Assembly (NCBI GenBank): GCA_038326615.1
Contig: JBBQKF010000122.1
Location: 1 to 7,432, forward strand
Length of the DNA: 7,432 bases
Direction of reading: 5' to 3'
From: JBBQKF01 sp038326615
Lineage (GTDB): Bacteria > Bacillota > Clostridia > Saccharofermentanales > UBA5734
In this document: piece after piece, positions 1-6,200 of the stretch
Layout of the letters: each line of letters opens with the position of its first letter
How positions within the stretch are numbered: the stretch's first letter is position 1
Program-made: the position numbers and the translations under genes
The notes under the pieces: model-generated
What the model was told of the DNA's origin: nothing
Databases searched by the model: none
Seen by the model: the letters and a program-made list of their open reading frames with translations, nothing else

Positions 1-238
1 AGGACTAAATTGTTACTTACAAATACTATCAAGGAAAGTGGCTTCCATTAATTTTTCAACAGTTCGATTTATAATTGCTTAAATTTAGTATGATTCTACG
101 GAGTTTTTCAACCTTTACTGAGTTAACACGATAGCCATTATATTTAATATGAGTTTTTTAAAATCGTGTGAAACATTAATGGGAAAAATATTTTACCAAA
201 TCTTAAGTCAAAACTAAATAAAAATATTTAAAAAGGTA
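1..238. other. Gene-free left flank
   Basis: I see no supportable gene here. The sequence is AT-rich with frequent stops in all frames. On the minus strand, two short stretches in different frames (about positions 150-72 and 62-13) read like protein (HIKYNGYRVNSVKVEKLRRI, then TVEKLMEATFLDSICK followed by a stop). They could be the decayed 3' end of a gene, but I cannot assign a family. A 7-bp inverted repeat (126-132 with 163-169) has a 30-nt loop and no T-run, so it is not a convincing terminator. Confidence 0.4.
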
Positions 239-267
239 TTGACAATTCTCGTAAAAGGTAATATATT
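239..267 (+). promoter_or_regulatory. Sigma-A-type promoter of the flavodoxin/FMN-binding/MarR cluster
   Basis: TTGACA (239-244) and TATATT (262-267) are separated by exactly 17 nt, a near-consensus vegetative promoter. The expected transcription start is around 273-276, giving a leader of about 290 nt before the flavodoxin ATG. It is the only strong promoter I see ahead of the three forward genes, which supports co-transcription. The -10 box lies inside the left copy of a dyad-like repeat, so the promoter looks repressible. Confidence 0.75.
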
Positions 268-290
268 ATCTATAAAGGTAATGTGCTATC
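254..290. promoter_or_regulatory. Paired dyad-like operator candidate over the -10 and start site
   Basis: AAAGGTAATATATTATC (254-270) is repeated as AAAGGTAATGTGCTATC (274-290), with starts 20 bp apart, about two helical turns, so both lie on the same DNA face. Each contains a dyad of the form GGTA-N6-TATC; in the left copy the core TAATATATTA is a perfect palindrome. The left copy covers the -10 box and the right copy covers the predicted start. MarR-family dimers typically bind such short AT-rich dyads and often repress their own operon, and a MarR gene lies downstream in the same cluster. That this MarR binds here is inference. Confidence 0.5.
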
Positions 291-302
291 AAAAACTAAA
301 AA

Positions 303-362
303 GCAAAAAACACAAGAGCAAAAAACACAAGAGCAAAAAACACAAAAGCAAAAAACACAAAA
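303..362 (+). repeat. 15-bp tandem repeat, four copies
   Basis: Four units of GCAAAAAACACAAGA start at 303, 318, 333 and 348. The first two are identical; the last two differ by a single G-to-A change. A degenerate unit may precede them at 288-302. The repeat lies in the untranslated leader. It also falls in an open frame from a GTG at 283 to 465 that would encode a 60-residue Lys/Gln-rich peptide with the pentad KQKTQ. I treat the repeat as non-coding because the peptide is pure low complexity and lacks a convincing ribosome binding site. Confidence 0.85.
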
Positions 363-386
363 TCAGAGAACCAGAAAAAACAAAGG

Positions 387-418
387 AGTATTAAGAACAA
401 GAAGTATTAAGAACAAGA
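387..418 (+). repeat. 16-bp tandem repeat, two copies
   Basis: AGTATTAAGAACAAGA occurs twice back to back (387-402 and 403-418). A related segment, AAGTATTAAAAACAAC, recurs at 481-496. The 16-bp period is not a multiple of three, so growth of this repeat would shift any reading frame across it. This argues that the leader is not maintained as coding sequence. Confidence 0.8.
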
Positions 419-529
419 ACAAGAGCAAGAAAAGCAGGAAGAATAGGAAGAAAAAAGAAAAATAACAAGAATAAACAAATAAGTATTAAAAACAACAAAA
501 ACAAGAACAAAAAAATGATGAAAGAAAGC

Positions 530-551
530 GGATCTGAGTGCATTCAGATTT
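530..551 (+). promoter_or_regulatory. Small hairpin just upstream of the flavodoxin ribosome binding site
   Basis: ATCTGA (532-537) pairs with TCAGAT (544-549). G-U pairs extend the stem on both sides, closing a TGCA loop (539-542). The stem stops about three bases before the ribosome binding site AAGGTG (555-560). It is the only clear structure in an otherwise unstructured leader. It could modulate ribosome access or mark a processing site, but no regulator is known. Confidence 0.4.
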
Positions 552-564
552 TGAAAGGTGAATT

Positions 565-1065
565 ATGAAAACAATGATTATTTATGGAAGCGAATACGGA
601 TATACATCAGAATGTGTTCAAAATCTTGCAAAGGAAATAGATGGAGATGTTTTGACAATAAACGTTTGCAAAGAAATTGCTCCGGATATTAAAGAATTTG
701 ACAATTTGATAATTGGTGGGTCTATTTATATGGGGCAGATTCAAAAGAAAATAAAAGAATTTTGCACAAAGAATATTGCGCAAATACAAACAAAAAAACT
801 CGGATTATTTCTTAGCTGCGGAGTTGCAGAAAATTTTGAAACGCATCTCGCAAATTCCTTTCCCGAAGAATTGTTGAAATGTACAACGAGCAAGCAGTGT
901 TTTGGCGGAGAACTTCGGCTGTCAAAAATGAAATTCATGCACAAAACTATCGCAAACATGATGTTGAAGATGCAGGAAAAAGCAGGCAATCCTCCGATAA
1001 AACAATTCCCGGAAAATATTGCTAAACTTGCTGATACTTTTAAAATGCAAACAGAACCAATTTGA
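565..1065 (+). CDS. Flavodoxin-domain protein (Flavodoxin_5/HemG-like fold)
   Basis: This 166-residue protein is a probable FMN-binding flavodoxin-like electron carrier or oxidoreductase of the cytoplasm. The N-terminal strand MKTMIIYGS leads into the phosphate-binding loop YGSEYGYTSE (residues 7-16). The second flavin-contacting segment is DNLIIGGSIYMGQ (46-58), and a third strand and loop is KLGLFLSCGVAENF (78-91). GGSIYMGQIQKKIKEF resembles the Flavodoxin_5 family, which includes the menaquinone-dependent protoporphyrinogen oxidase HemG. HemG activity is not claimed: no haem gene is nearby and many clostridial members are uncharacterised. The size is normal for the family. The ATG follows AAGGTG (555-560) by four bases. 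It is the first of three same-strand genes, 67 bp ahead of an FMN-binding protein gene. Redox exchange with that neighbour is plausible but inferred. Confidence 0.88.
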   Translation: MKTMIIYGSEYGYTSECVQNLAKEIDGDVLTINVCKEIAPDIKEFDNLIIGGSIYMGQIQKKIKEFCTKNIAQIQTKKLGLFLSCGVAENFETHLANSFPEELLKCTTSKQCFGGELRLSKMKFMHKTIANMMLKMQEKAGNPPIKQFPENIAKLADTFKMQTEPI

Positions 1066-1132
1066 CAATTCAGACTATAAAAATATGAAAAAGATAAAAA
1101 ATTTATTAAAAAATAGATTGCAGGAGGATTAA

Positions 1133-1519
1133 ATGAAAACATTTTTAAAAATAATGATGGTTATTATAGGTTGTACTGTTATAATTATTGCAGGTGGAAT
1201 TTTTTATATTACAAAAGATATAAAAAACACAAATAGTGTTAAAATTGAAAGCTTGTCCGGTACGAGTTTCAAAGACGGAACTCATGTTGGGGAATATGAA
1301 AATGGAAGATTTTCAAATCAGATAAGCCTTGTTGTTGCAAACGGTAAAATAGAAGAAATTAAAGTTCTTAAATTTGTATTAATCGAAAAAGCGGAAGTAA
1401 CAAAATCAATAATTGAAGCTGTTATCGAGAGGCAAAACACGGATATTGACATTGTGAGTGGAGCAACAGTCACAAGCAAAGCGTATTTGAAATCAATTGA
1501 AAATGCATTGAATGATTAA
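1133..1519 (+). CDS. Membrane-anchored FMN-binding domain protein
   Basis: This 128-residue protein has an N-terminal hydrophobic segment (about residues 7-27) followed by a small FMN_bind domain (about 45-127). Its signature is DIVSGATVTS (106-115): D-x-x-S-G-A-T matches the motif where ApbE-type flavin transferases attach FMN through a phosphoester to Thr, here Thr112. KDGTHVGEYENGRF (47-60) is the usual start of the domain. Family members carry electrons in RNF/NQR complexes or as extracytoplasmic flavoproteins, and the anchor suggests the domain faces outside. IIGC (11-14) resembles a lipobox, but only seven hydrophobic residues precede the Cys and hydrophobicity continues beyond it, so a transmembrane anchor is more likely. 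The start follows AGGAGG (1122-1127) by five bases. No ApbE gene is in the window. The stop codon lies inside a 26-bp tandem repeat. Confidence 0.9.
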   Translation: MKTFLKIMMVIIGCTVIIIAGGIFYITKDIKNTNSVKIESLSGTSFKDGTHVGEYENGRFSNQISLVVANGKIEEIKVLKFVLIEKAEVTKSIIEAVIERQNTDIDIVSGATVTSKAYLKSIENALND

Positions 1520-1585
1520 GAAACTGGAAAACTTTGAATAATCAAGTAGCTGAAAAGCGTTGAATAATTAAGAAATTGAAATTAT
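1508..1585 (+). repeat. 26-bp imperfect tandem repeat, three copies, spanning a stop codon
   Basis: Three units start at 1508, 1534 and 1560, each opening with TTGAATRATYAAG. By eye, unit 1 matches unit 2 at 19 of 26 positions and unit 3 at 20 of 26. The first unit contains the last codons and TAA stop of the FMN-binding protein gene, so the gap to the MarR gene seems to have grown by duplication of the gene end. The divergence between copies suggests this is old. Confidence 0.75.
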
Positions 1586-1593
1586 TTCAATTT
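1573..1593. promoter_or_regulatory. AT-rich palindrome ahead of the MarR gene
   Basis: AAATTGAAA (1573-1581) and TTTCAATTT (1585-1593) are perfect 9-bp arms around TTA, ending eight bases before the GGAGG of the MarR gene. In DNA it could be an operator; in RNA it could be a weak hairpin affecting translation. It does not share sequence with the GGTA-N6-TATC motif at the upstream promoter. It has no GC-rich stem or T-run, so it is not a terminator. Confidence 0.4.
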
Positions 1594-1615
1594 ACAAAAA
1601 CGGAGGATATATAAA

Positions 1616-2095
1616 ATGGGAAAAGCTGAATCGATGCCAGACAGACAATTCGCTTTTGGAGGGATTCTTGTTGTAGCAAACCGTATGGATACTTTAATAG
1701 AAAGGGATCTCACAAAATTCGGTGTTACATCAAAACAATGGTTTCTTTGCGTAGTCATTGACAAAAGATTCGATACTCCACCAACAATCAAGCAAGTTGC
1801 AAAAGAGATGGGTAGCTCCCACCAAAACGTGAAACAAGTAGCGCTTAAACTTGAGAAAAAAGGCCTTCTTCGACTTGTAAAAGACAAAAAAGACGCCCGC
1901 GTAACTCGCCTTGTTTTAACACCTGAAAGCAAAGCTTTTTGGGCACAGACCGAAGTAAGTGCACAGAAATTCATGAGTGTTTTTAATAAAAACATTACCG
2001 AAGAAGAGTTCGCGTTAACTCGGAGAACGCTCGAAAAAATGATGGCAAATCTTTCAGAAATTGAAAATCCACATGATTTGGACGAGGAGGATTAA
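1616..2095 (+). CDS. MarR-family winged helix-turn-helix transcriptional regulator
   Basis: This 159-residue regulator has the MarR layout. Flanking helices form the dimer interface at both ends (about residues 10-35 and 105-147). The winged helix-turn-helix holds TIKQVAKEMG (57-66), the recognition helix SSHQNVKQVALKLEKKG (67-83) and the wing LVKDKKDARVTRLVLT (87-102), where the D-x-R wing-tip pattern is typical. Dimeric MarR proteins usually repress nearby genes and release DNA on binding a small molecule or on oxidation; Cys45 is the only cysteine. The ATG follows GGAGG (1602-1606) by nine bases. It is the last gene of the flavodoxin cluster, 96 bp after the FMN-binding gene, so autoregulation through the paired dyads at 254-290 is likely but inferred. 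The C-terminal tail is acidic (DLDEED). No clear terminator follows. Confidence 0.92.
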   Translation: MGKAESMPDRQFAFGGILVVANRMDTLIERDLTKFGVTSKQWFLCVVIDKRFDTPPTIKQVAKEMGSSHQNVKQVALKLEKKGLLRLVKDKKDARVTRLVLTPESKAFWAQTEVSAQKFMSVFNKNITEEEFALTRRTLEKMMANLSEIENPHDLDEED

Positions 2096-2193
2096 GAACA
2101 ATTCTTAGCCCCTTGTGTTAGGGTTGCAAAGCATGAGATTATTCTATAAATACTAGGATTGATATACGGGGAATATCCGGTTGAATTTATGTG
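2096..2193. other. Convergent intergenic gap without a clear terminator
   Basis: The 98 bp between the MarR stop and the cupin stop holds only weak inverted repeats: CCCT/AGGG around 2113-2126 and GATAT/ATATC around 2161-2177. Neither has a T-run on either strand, so I do not call an intrinsic terminator for either convergent gene. Confidence 0.5.
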
Positions 2194-2718
2194 TTAAATT
2201 TGATCAAGATGACCTTCTCGAATAATCTTACACTTGCCTGTGGTTGTATCGAGATCGTAAACATTGAAGTTTGTCCTGATATCGAACCCTTCATAGTGAA
2301 CAGCAATATTAAGTGATGCAGAGCCAGTGTCTGCACTCACAATTCGATGAAAAACATTGCGGGGCCAAACAAGTAAGACACTGCCTTGTGCAATCAAAAT
2401 TCCGTCTTTGTATACCTTGTCGGGCGTAACAGTAAATTTTTCAACCTTTCCATGCAAAGGCGTATAGATTTCAACATATCTAGCCCCATCAAAAACTACA
2501 AGATTATCATCTTGAAATTTATGCATGTACCACGGCCTTTCTACGTCAGCAACCGAACCCGGAGAAATTGCGCCATTCTCATGAATAACTCTGTCGAGTG
2601 AATCAATATGATCAAAAAGTTCAAGTGGAATTAAATCGAAAGTAACTTTGTTTGTTTTGCGAAAAATATCAAATTGAATAACCTTATAAAGACCCGGGAT
2701 TTCGTCAATAATTTTCAT
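2194..2718 (-). CDS. Cupin-like protein of unknown function
   Basis: This 174-residue protein has features of a single-domain cupin. The first motif region is RPWYMHKFQDDNLVVFDGAR (61-80), with His66 and a strand-turn-strand ending in Gly. The second motif region is GSVLLVWPRNVFHRIVS (112-128), where WP..VFHR resembles cupin motif 2 with His124 as a possible metal ligand. The C-terminus, FDIRTNFNVYDLDTTTGKCK, may be a lid. The catalytic or binding role is unknown. The open frame runs upstream to a TTG at 2859. The start at 2718 was chosen because GGAGG lies four bases ahead of that ATG, and a consensus promoter (2819-2847) lies inside the upstream part. It is transcribed alone, convergent to the MarR cluster and divergent from the LRR gene. 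No helix-turn-helix is seen, so it is not an AraC-type regulator. Confidence 0.72.
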   Translation of the reverse strand: MKIIDEIPGLYKVIQFDIFRKTNKVTFDLIPLELFDHIDSLDRVIHENGAISPGSVADVERPWYMHKFQDDNLVVFDGARYVEIYTPLHGKVEKFTVTPDKVYKDGILIAQGSVLLVWPRNVFHRIVSADTGSASLNIAVHYEGFDIRTNFNVYDLDTTTGKCKIIREGHLDQI

Positions 2719-2722
2719 AAAT

Positions 2723-2727
2723 CCTCC
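2723..2727 (-). promoter_or_regulatory. Start-deciding ribosome binding site of the cupin-like gene
   Basis: On the minus strand the sequence reads TTGGAGGATTTATGAAAATT, giving a perfect GGAGG core four bases before the ATG at 2718. The alternative TTG at 2859 has no such site. CCAATATGTTGG just upstream forms a small dyad touching the site. Confidence 0.8.
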
Positions 2728-2818
2728 AACATATTGGTGCATGGCTTCTGTGGATACATCTCTTTCTTGCATGAAAATGTAGCATTTATGGGATTGTTTT
2801 TGTGCTAGTATCAGCATA

Positions 2819-2847
2819 ATTATATCATTCATTTCGGTAACGTTCAA
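2819..2847 (-). promoter_or_regulatory. Sigma-A-type promoter of the cupin-like gene
   Basis: Read on the minus strand, TTGAAC (2847-2842) and a perfect TATAAT (2824-2819) are separated by 17 nt. Transcription should begin near 2812, giving a leader of about 93 nt. This places the TTG codon at 2859 outside the transcript and supports the shorter protein. Confidence 0.75.
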
Positions 2848-3017
2848 TGATTTTAACAATATTTCAAAAATGATAAAAATCTCTTAAATTTTGATTTAAC
2901 ATCAGCGATATTGAATTGCTACATGATTTATGTTTCAAAAGATATGAAAATCAATAAAATAGGGGGTGTATCAAAAAAATAAAAATAAAAATATATGGTA
3001 CATATAGAGGCTCAAAT

Positions 3018-3046
3018 TTGCATACTTATACCAAAATGGATATTAT
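3018..3046 (+). promoter_or_regulatory. Candidate distal promoter of the LRR surface protein gene
   Basis: TTGCAT (3018-3023) and TATTAT (3041-3046) are spaced by 17 nt. The expected start near 3053 gives a leader of about 160 nt before the ATG at 3216. Confidence 0.5.
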
Positions 3047-3054
3047 TTACTTCA

Positions 3055-3083
3055 TTGTATTTAACAAAAAACTATAGTATAGT
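3055..3083 (+). promoter_or_regulatory. Candidate proximal promoter with a repeat-borne -10 box
   Basis: TTGTAT (3055-3060) and TATAGT (3078-3083) are spaced by 17 nt. The -10 box lies in an ATAGT microrepeat, so a second TATAGT sits 5 bp downstream (3083-3088). With TTAACA (3061-3066), that second box makes an alternative 16-nt spacing. The sequence alone does not say which box is used. Confidence 0.4.
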
Positions 3084-3113
3084 ATAGTTATTAGGAGTAT
3101 AGTTATTAGGAGT
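3072..3113 (+). repeat. 5-bp microrepeat and 15-bp tandem repeat near the LRR gene promoter
   Basis: CTATAGTATAGTATAGT carries three ATAGT steps (3074-3088). These overlap two exact copies of the 15-bp unit AGTATAGTTATTAGG (3081-3095 and 3096-3110), followed by the start of a third copy (AGT). The repeats cover the predicted -10 box and start site. Exact identity of the 15-mers suggests recent duplication or active slippage. Each 15-mer ends in TAGGAG, which looks like a ribosome binding site but has no start codon at a suitable distance. Confidence 0.8.
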
Positions 3114-3215
3114 AAATTTTTTAGCAGTCAATTAAATTTACTAATGATAATTTCTTTGGAATCTAAAAATGTTAAATGCCCGAAGCTATAAACTATTATA
3201 TGAGGTGATACTATC

Positions 3216-6200
3216 ATGAAAAAGACTTTTTTACTCTTGTTAACTATTTGTATCATATTATCTTCTCTGACAATCCCTTCAATGGAAACATCCGCAGAAA
3301 CATACAACAATCTGGAATACAGTATTATTGGTGGTGTTATTGCTATAACAGGTGGTAAGCCTGTAAATGGAGTATTGACTATACCAGATAGAATTAATAA
3401 TGTAAGGGTAGTTGCTGTTAATGGCTATGCATTTATGGATAACATCGATATTGTAAAGGTGGTTTTACCTTCAACAATAGAAAGTCTTGCAATTGGTGCA
3501 TTTAAAAACTGCGAATCATTAACTGATATTAACCTCCCGGAAGGTCTTTTGTATATTTCCAACGAGACTTTCGCAGGGTGCTATAACTTAAAGACATTAT
3601 CTATTCCTTCATCTGTAAGGACAATTAATTCTAATTCTTTTAATGACTGCCTTGGCCTTATAGATATTAATGTAAACTCTTCAAATAGCAATTTTTCCAG
3701 TGAGAATGGAATATTGTATGACAAGACGAAATACACATTAAAGCACATTCCATCCGGCAAAAGCGGTATGGTAGCTTTGCCTGATTCATTATCTGAGATT
3801 GATTCTTTCGGGATAAGCAATTTACCATACGTAACAGGATTTTCGATGAGTTTAAGTAATAACAAATACTCAATTGATAATGGCGTTTTATATAACAAGG
3901 ATAAAACGATTTTGGTACGCTGCCCACAGACAAGGACATCACAGTTTGTTATACCTGATGGAATTACTGCGGTTTGGAAATACGCATTTTCAAAATGTTC
4001 AAAACTCAATAGCGTAATTTTCCCTGACAGTGTTATAGCATTAAGCGATTATTCATTTTCTAGGTGCAATTCATTAACATATATTGATCTTAACAAAGTA
4101 TCAAGATTTGGATATTCGCCGTTCAAATCTTGTATTAATCTTGAAACAGTTACGATCCGCACAGAAATTGAATACATGAGTTATGATAATTCTGATGTTT
4201 CATCATTTTCTTCCGACCCTTTCGCTGATTGTGCAAATCTTAGAAGAGCTTTTGTACTGTGCAATGCTAATAATTATATATACAATTTATTCCAAACTTG
4301 TGAGTCAACAATGAGAGTTTTTTATGACCAAAACATGACAGGCTGGGATCAGTTATTTATGTTTAAAACTACTATTCCATTTGATTTAACTAAAAAGCAT
4401 AAAGTTACCTATATGCCTAACGGCGCAACTTCAGGAGCAGTGCCAATAGATATAATCGAGTATGATTTTGATGATTTTTACACAGTTATGGAGAACACTG
4501 GCAACTTACAAAAGGGCGAAAGTGAGTTTTTGGGGTGGAACACCAATACTGACGGAACATCTGTTGATCATTTTGCTGGTGATATGTTTACAATAGATGG
4601 CGATGACATAGTTTTATATGCAATGTGGGAAGACGATTGGTCCTATGGCGAATCAAAATCAATTGAGATAAATGGTCTTACGTGGCATTACACTGAAAGA
4701 GGGACTTCATGGTGTTCTGTCGATGGAGTAAGCCCTGCAATTGATACCATTAATATACCAAAAGAGATTGCATCGCGCAAAGTAATGTCCATTAGTCAAT
4801 ATGCATTTGCCAATGAATCAGAAATAACTTGGGTTATTATTCCAGATGGTGTAACAACCATTAACGATTATGCGTTTCTTGGGGCCGAAAAGCTTTCTGG
4901 TGTAAGTATCCCATCAAGTATTGCCCATATTTCACCGACAGCCTTCAATTCATGCACAAATCTTAATGCCTTTTCTGGTGACTATGGTAATGCTTACTAT
5001 TCGTGCTACGGAAATATTTTGTATGACAAATACAAAACCAAACTAATTAAAATCCCGGCTACTTGTGAACCATTTATATCATTTCCTATGTCAATACAAA
5101 CCATATCTTCGTATGCTGTTTCAGATTTCAAAAACGGCAGTACATTTATTATTCCTGAATCTGCTACAACGATTGAAGACTTTGCTTTTTTAAATTCTAC
5201 TACTCCTTCTATTGTAAAAATCCCGAAAAACGTTTCTTCAATTGGGGAAACATCGTTTATGGGGTGCGAAGAAATTTCTGAATTCAAAGTTGATAAAAGA
5301 AACAATGGATATTCATCAAGGGAAGGAATACTTTTAAACAAAAGTCAAACTTCGTTTATTCAATGTCCTGCACTTAAAGGCCCTACAGTAATTATTCCAG
5401 ATACTGTCACTAGTATTGGTTCAGCTGCTTTATTTGATTGTTTTAATGCAAAGACCTTTCAGGTTGGAGCGGCTAATACATCATTTTCTTCTGCTGACGG
5501 TATTTTATATAACAAACTTAAAACTGGCTTGATTCAATGTCCAATTCTTAAAACTGGGGCTATTACAATACCAAATACAGTCGTTAACATAAAAGAATTG
5601 GCATTTTCAATGTGTACAGGGTTGACATCTGTCTTATTTCCTTCTGGGCTAAAGTCTATTGGAGCAGCTTCATTTATGTTATGTACATCCTTAACTACTG
5701 TTACATTGCCAGCGAGTGTCACCTCAATTGGTGATAATGCCTTTTATATTTGTGATTCTCTATCAAAAGCTTATTTTTCAGGCAATGCTCCACAGATGGG
5801 TATGGGAGTGTTTGATTACTGTGCTGATAATTTCAAAATTTATTATTTATCCACGAAATCTGGATTTACTACACCTTACTGGCTTGATGATAAATACCCT
5901 TGTACTTCTATCCCTGGCACATACACAGTAACATTTAATTCTAATGGAGGAACAGCAATAACTACTAAAACGGTTACATTCAATACAAAGTCCGCAGCTC
6001 CATCGGTAAATCCTACACGCTCAGGTTACATTTTTTCCGGATGGTATACATCATCTGCTTTTACAACACCGGTTTCATTTGATACCCTTATTTTAGCCAA
6101 CACCACTCTTTATGCCAAATGGATTGCTTCTGCTACAGCTGGACTTAAAGTAGCATCTGGCGGATATAACGCACTTAAGCTTACATGGACTGCAACGTCA

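Larger units (their letters stand above)
274..564 (+). other. Long, T-depleted 5' leader of the flavodoxin cluster
   Basis: From about 291 to 520 the transcribed strand is almost free of T (roughly a dozen T in the first 190 bases) and is built of A-rich runs with scattered G and C. The RNA would therefore be largely unstructured. It holds the 15-bp and 16-bp tandem repeats and ends in a small hairpin next to the ribosome binding site. No known riboswitch or attenuator is recognisable, and I see no terminator hairpin in it. Function is unknown; it may simply be expanded low-complexity DNA. Confidence 0.55.
2860..3215. other. Divergent intergenic region between cupin-like and LRR genes
   Basis: This 356-bp AT-rich gap contains no supportable gene. 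It holds an isolated AGGGGGTGTATCAAAAAAAT (2962-2981) that resembles the tip of some insertion-sequence inverted repeats, with no partner copy in the window. It also holds two candidate forward promoters and short tandem repeats (separate entries), and the LRR gene's ribosome binding site GAGGTGAT at 3202-3209. Confidence 0.55.

Noticed and set aside
126..169. 7-bp inverted repeat ACACGAT/ATCGTGT as a terminator
   Set aside because: The loop is 30 nt, the stem is short and no T-run follows.
303..418. CRISPR-like array
   Set aside because: The repeats are contiguous 15-16 bp tandems without unique spacers and no cas genes are nearby.
283..465. 60-codon Lys/Gln-rich open frame as a real gene
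   Set aside because: It is pure low-complexity tandem repeat, has no good ribosome binding site, and the adjoining 16-bp repeats do not respect codon phase. It is described as leader sequence instead.
1143..1177. Lipoprotein signal peptide (IIGC) on the FMN-binding protein
   Set aside because: The hydrophobic stretch before the Cys is only about seven residues and continues well past it, which fits a transmembrane anchor better.
2104..2180. Bidirectional terminator between the MarR and cupin-like genes
   Set aside because: Only 4-5 bp stems are present, with no T-run on either strand.
2194..2718. AraC-type regulator (cupin sensor domain)
   Set aside because: No helix-turn-helix follows the cupin-like domain; the protein ends shortly after it.
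2719..2859. N-terminal extension of the cupin-like protein from TTG 2859
   Set aside because: A consensus promoter lies inside it, there is no ribosome binding site at the TTG, and a perfect GGAGG precedes the ATG at 2718.
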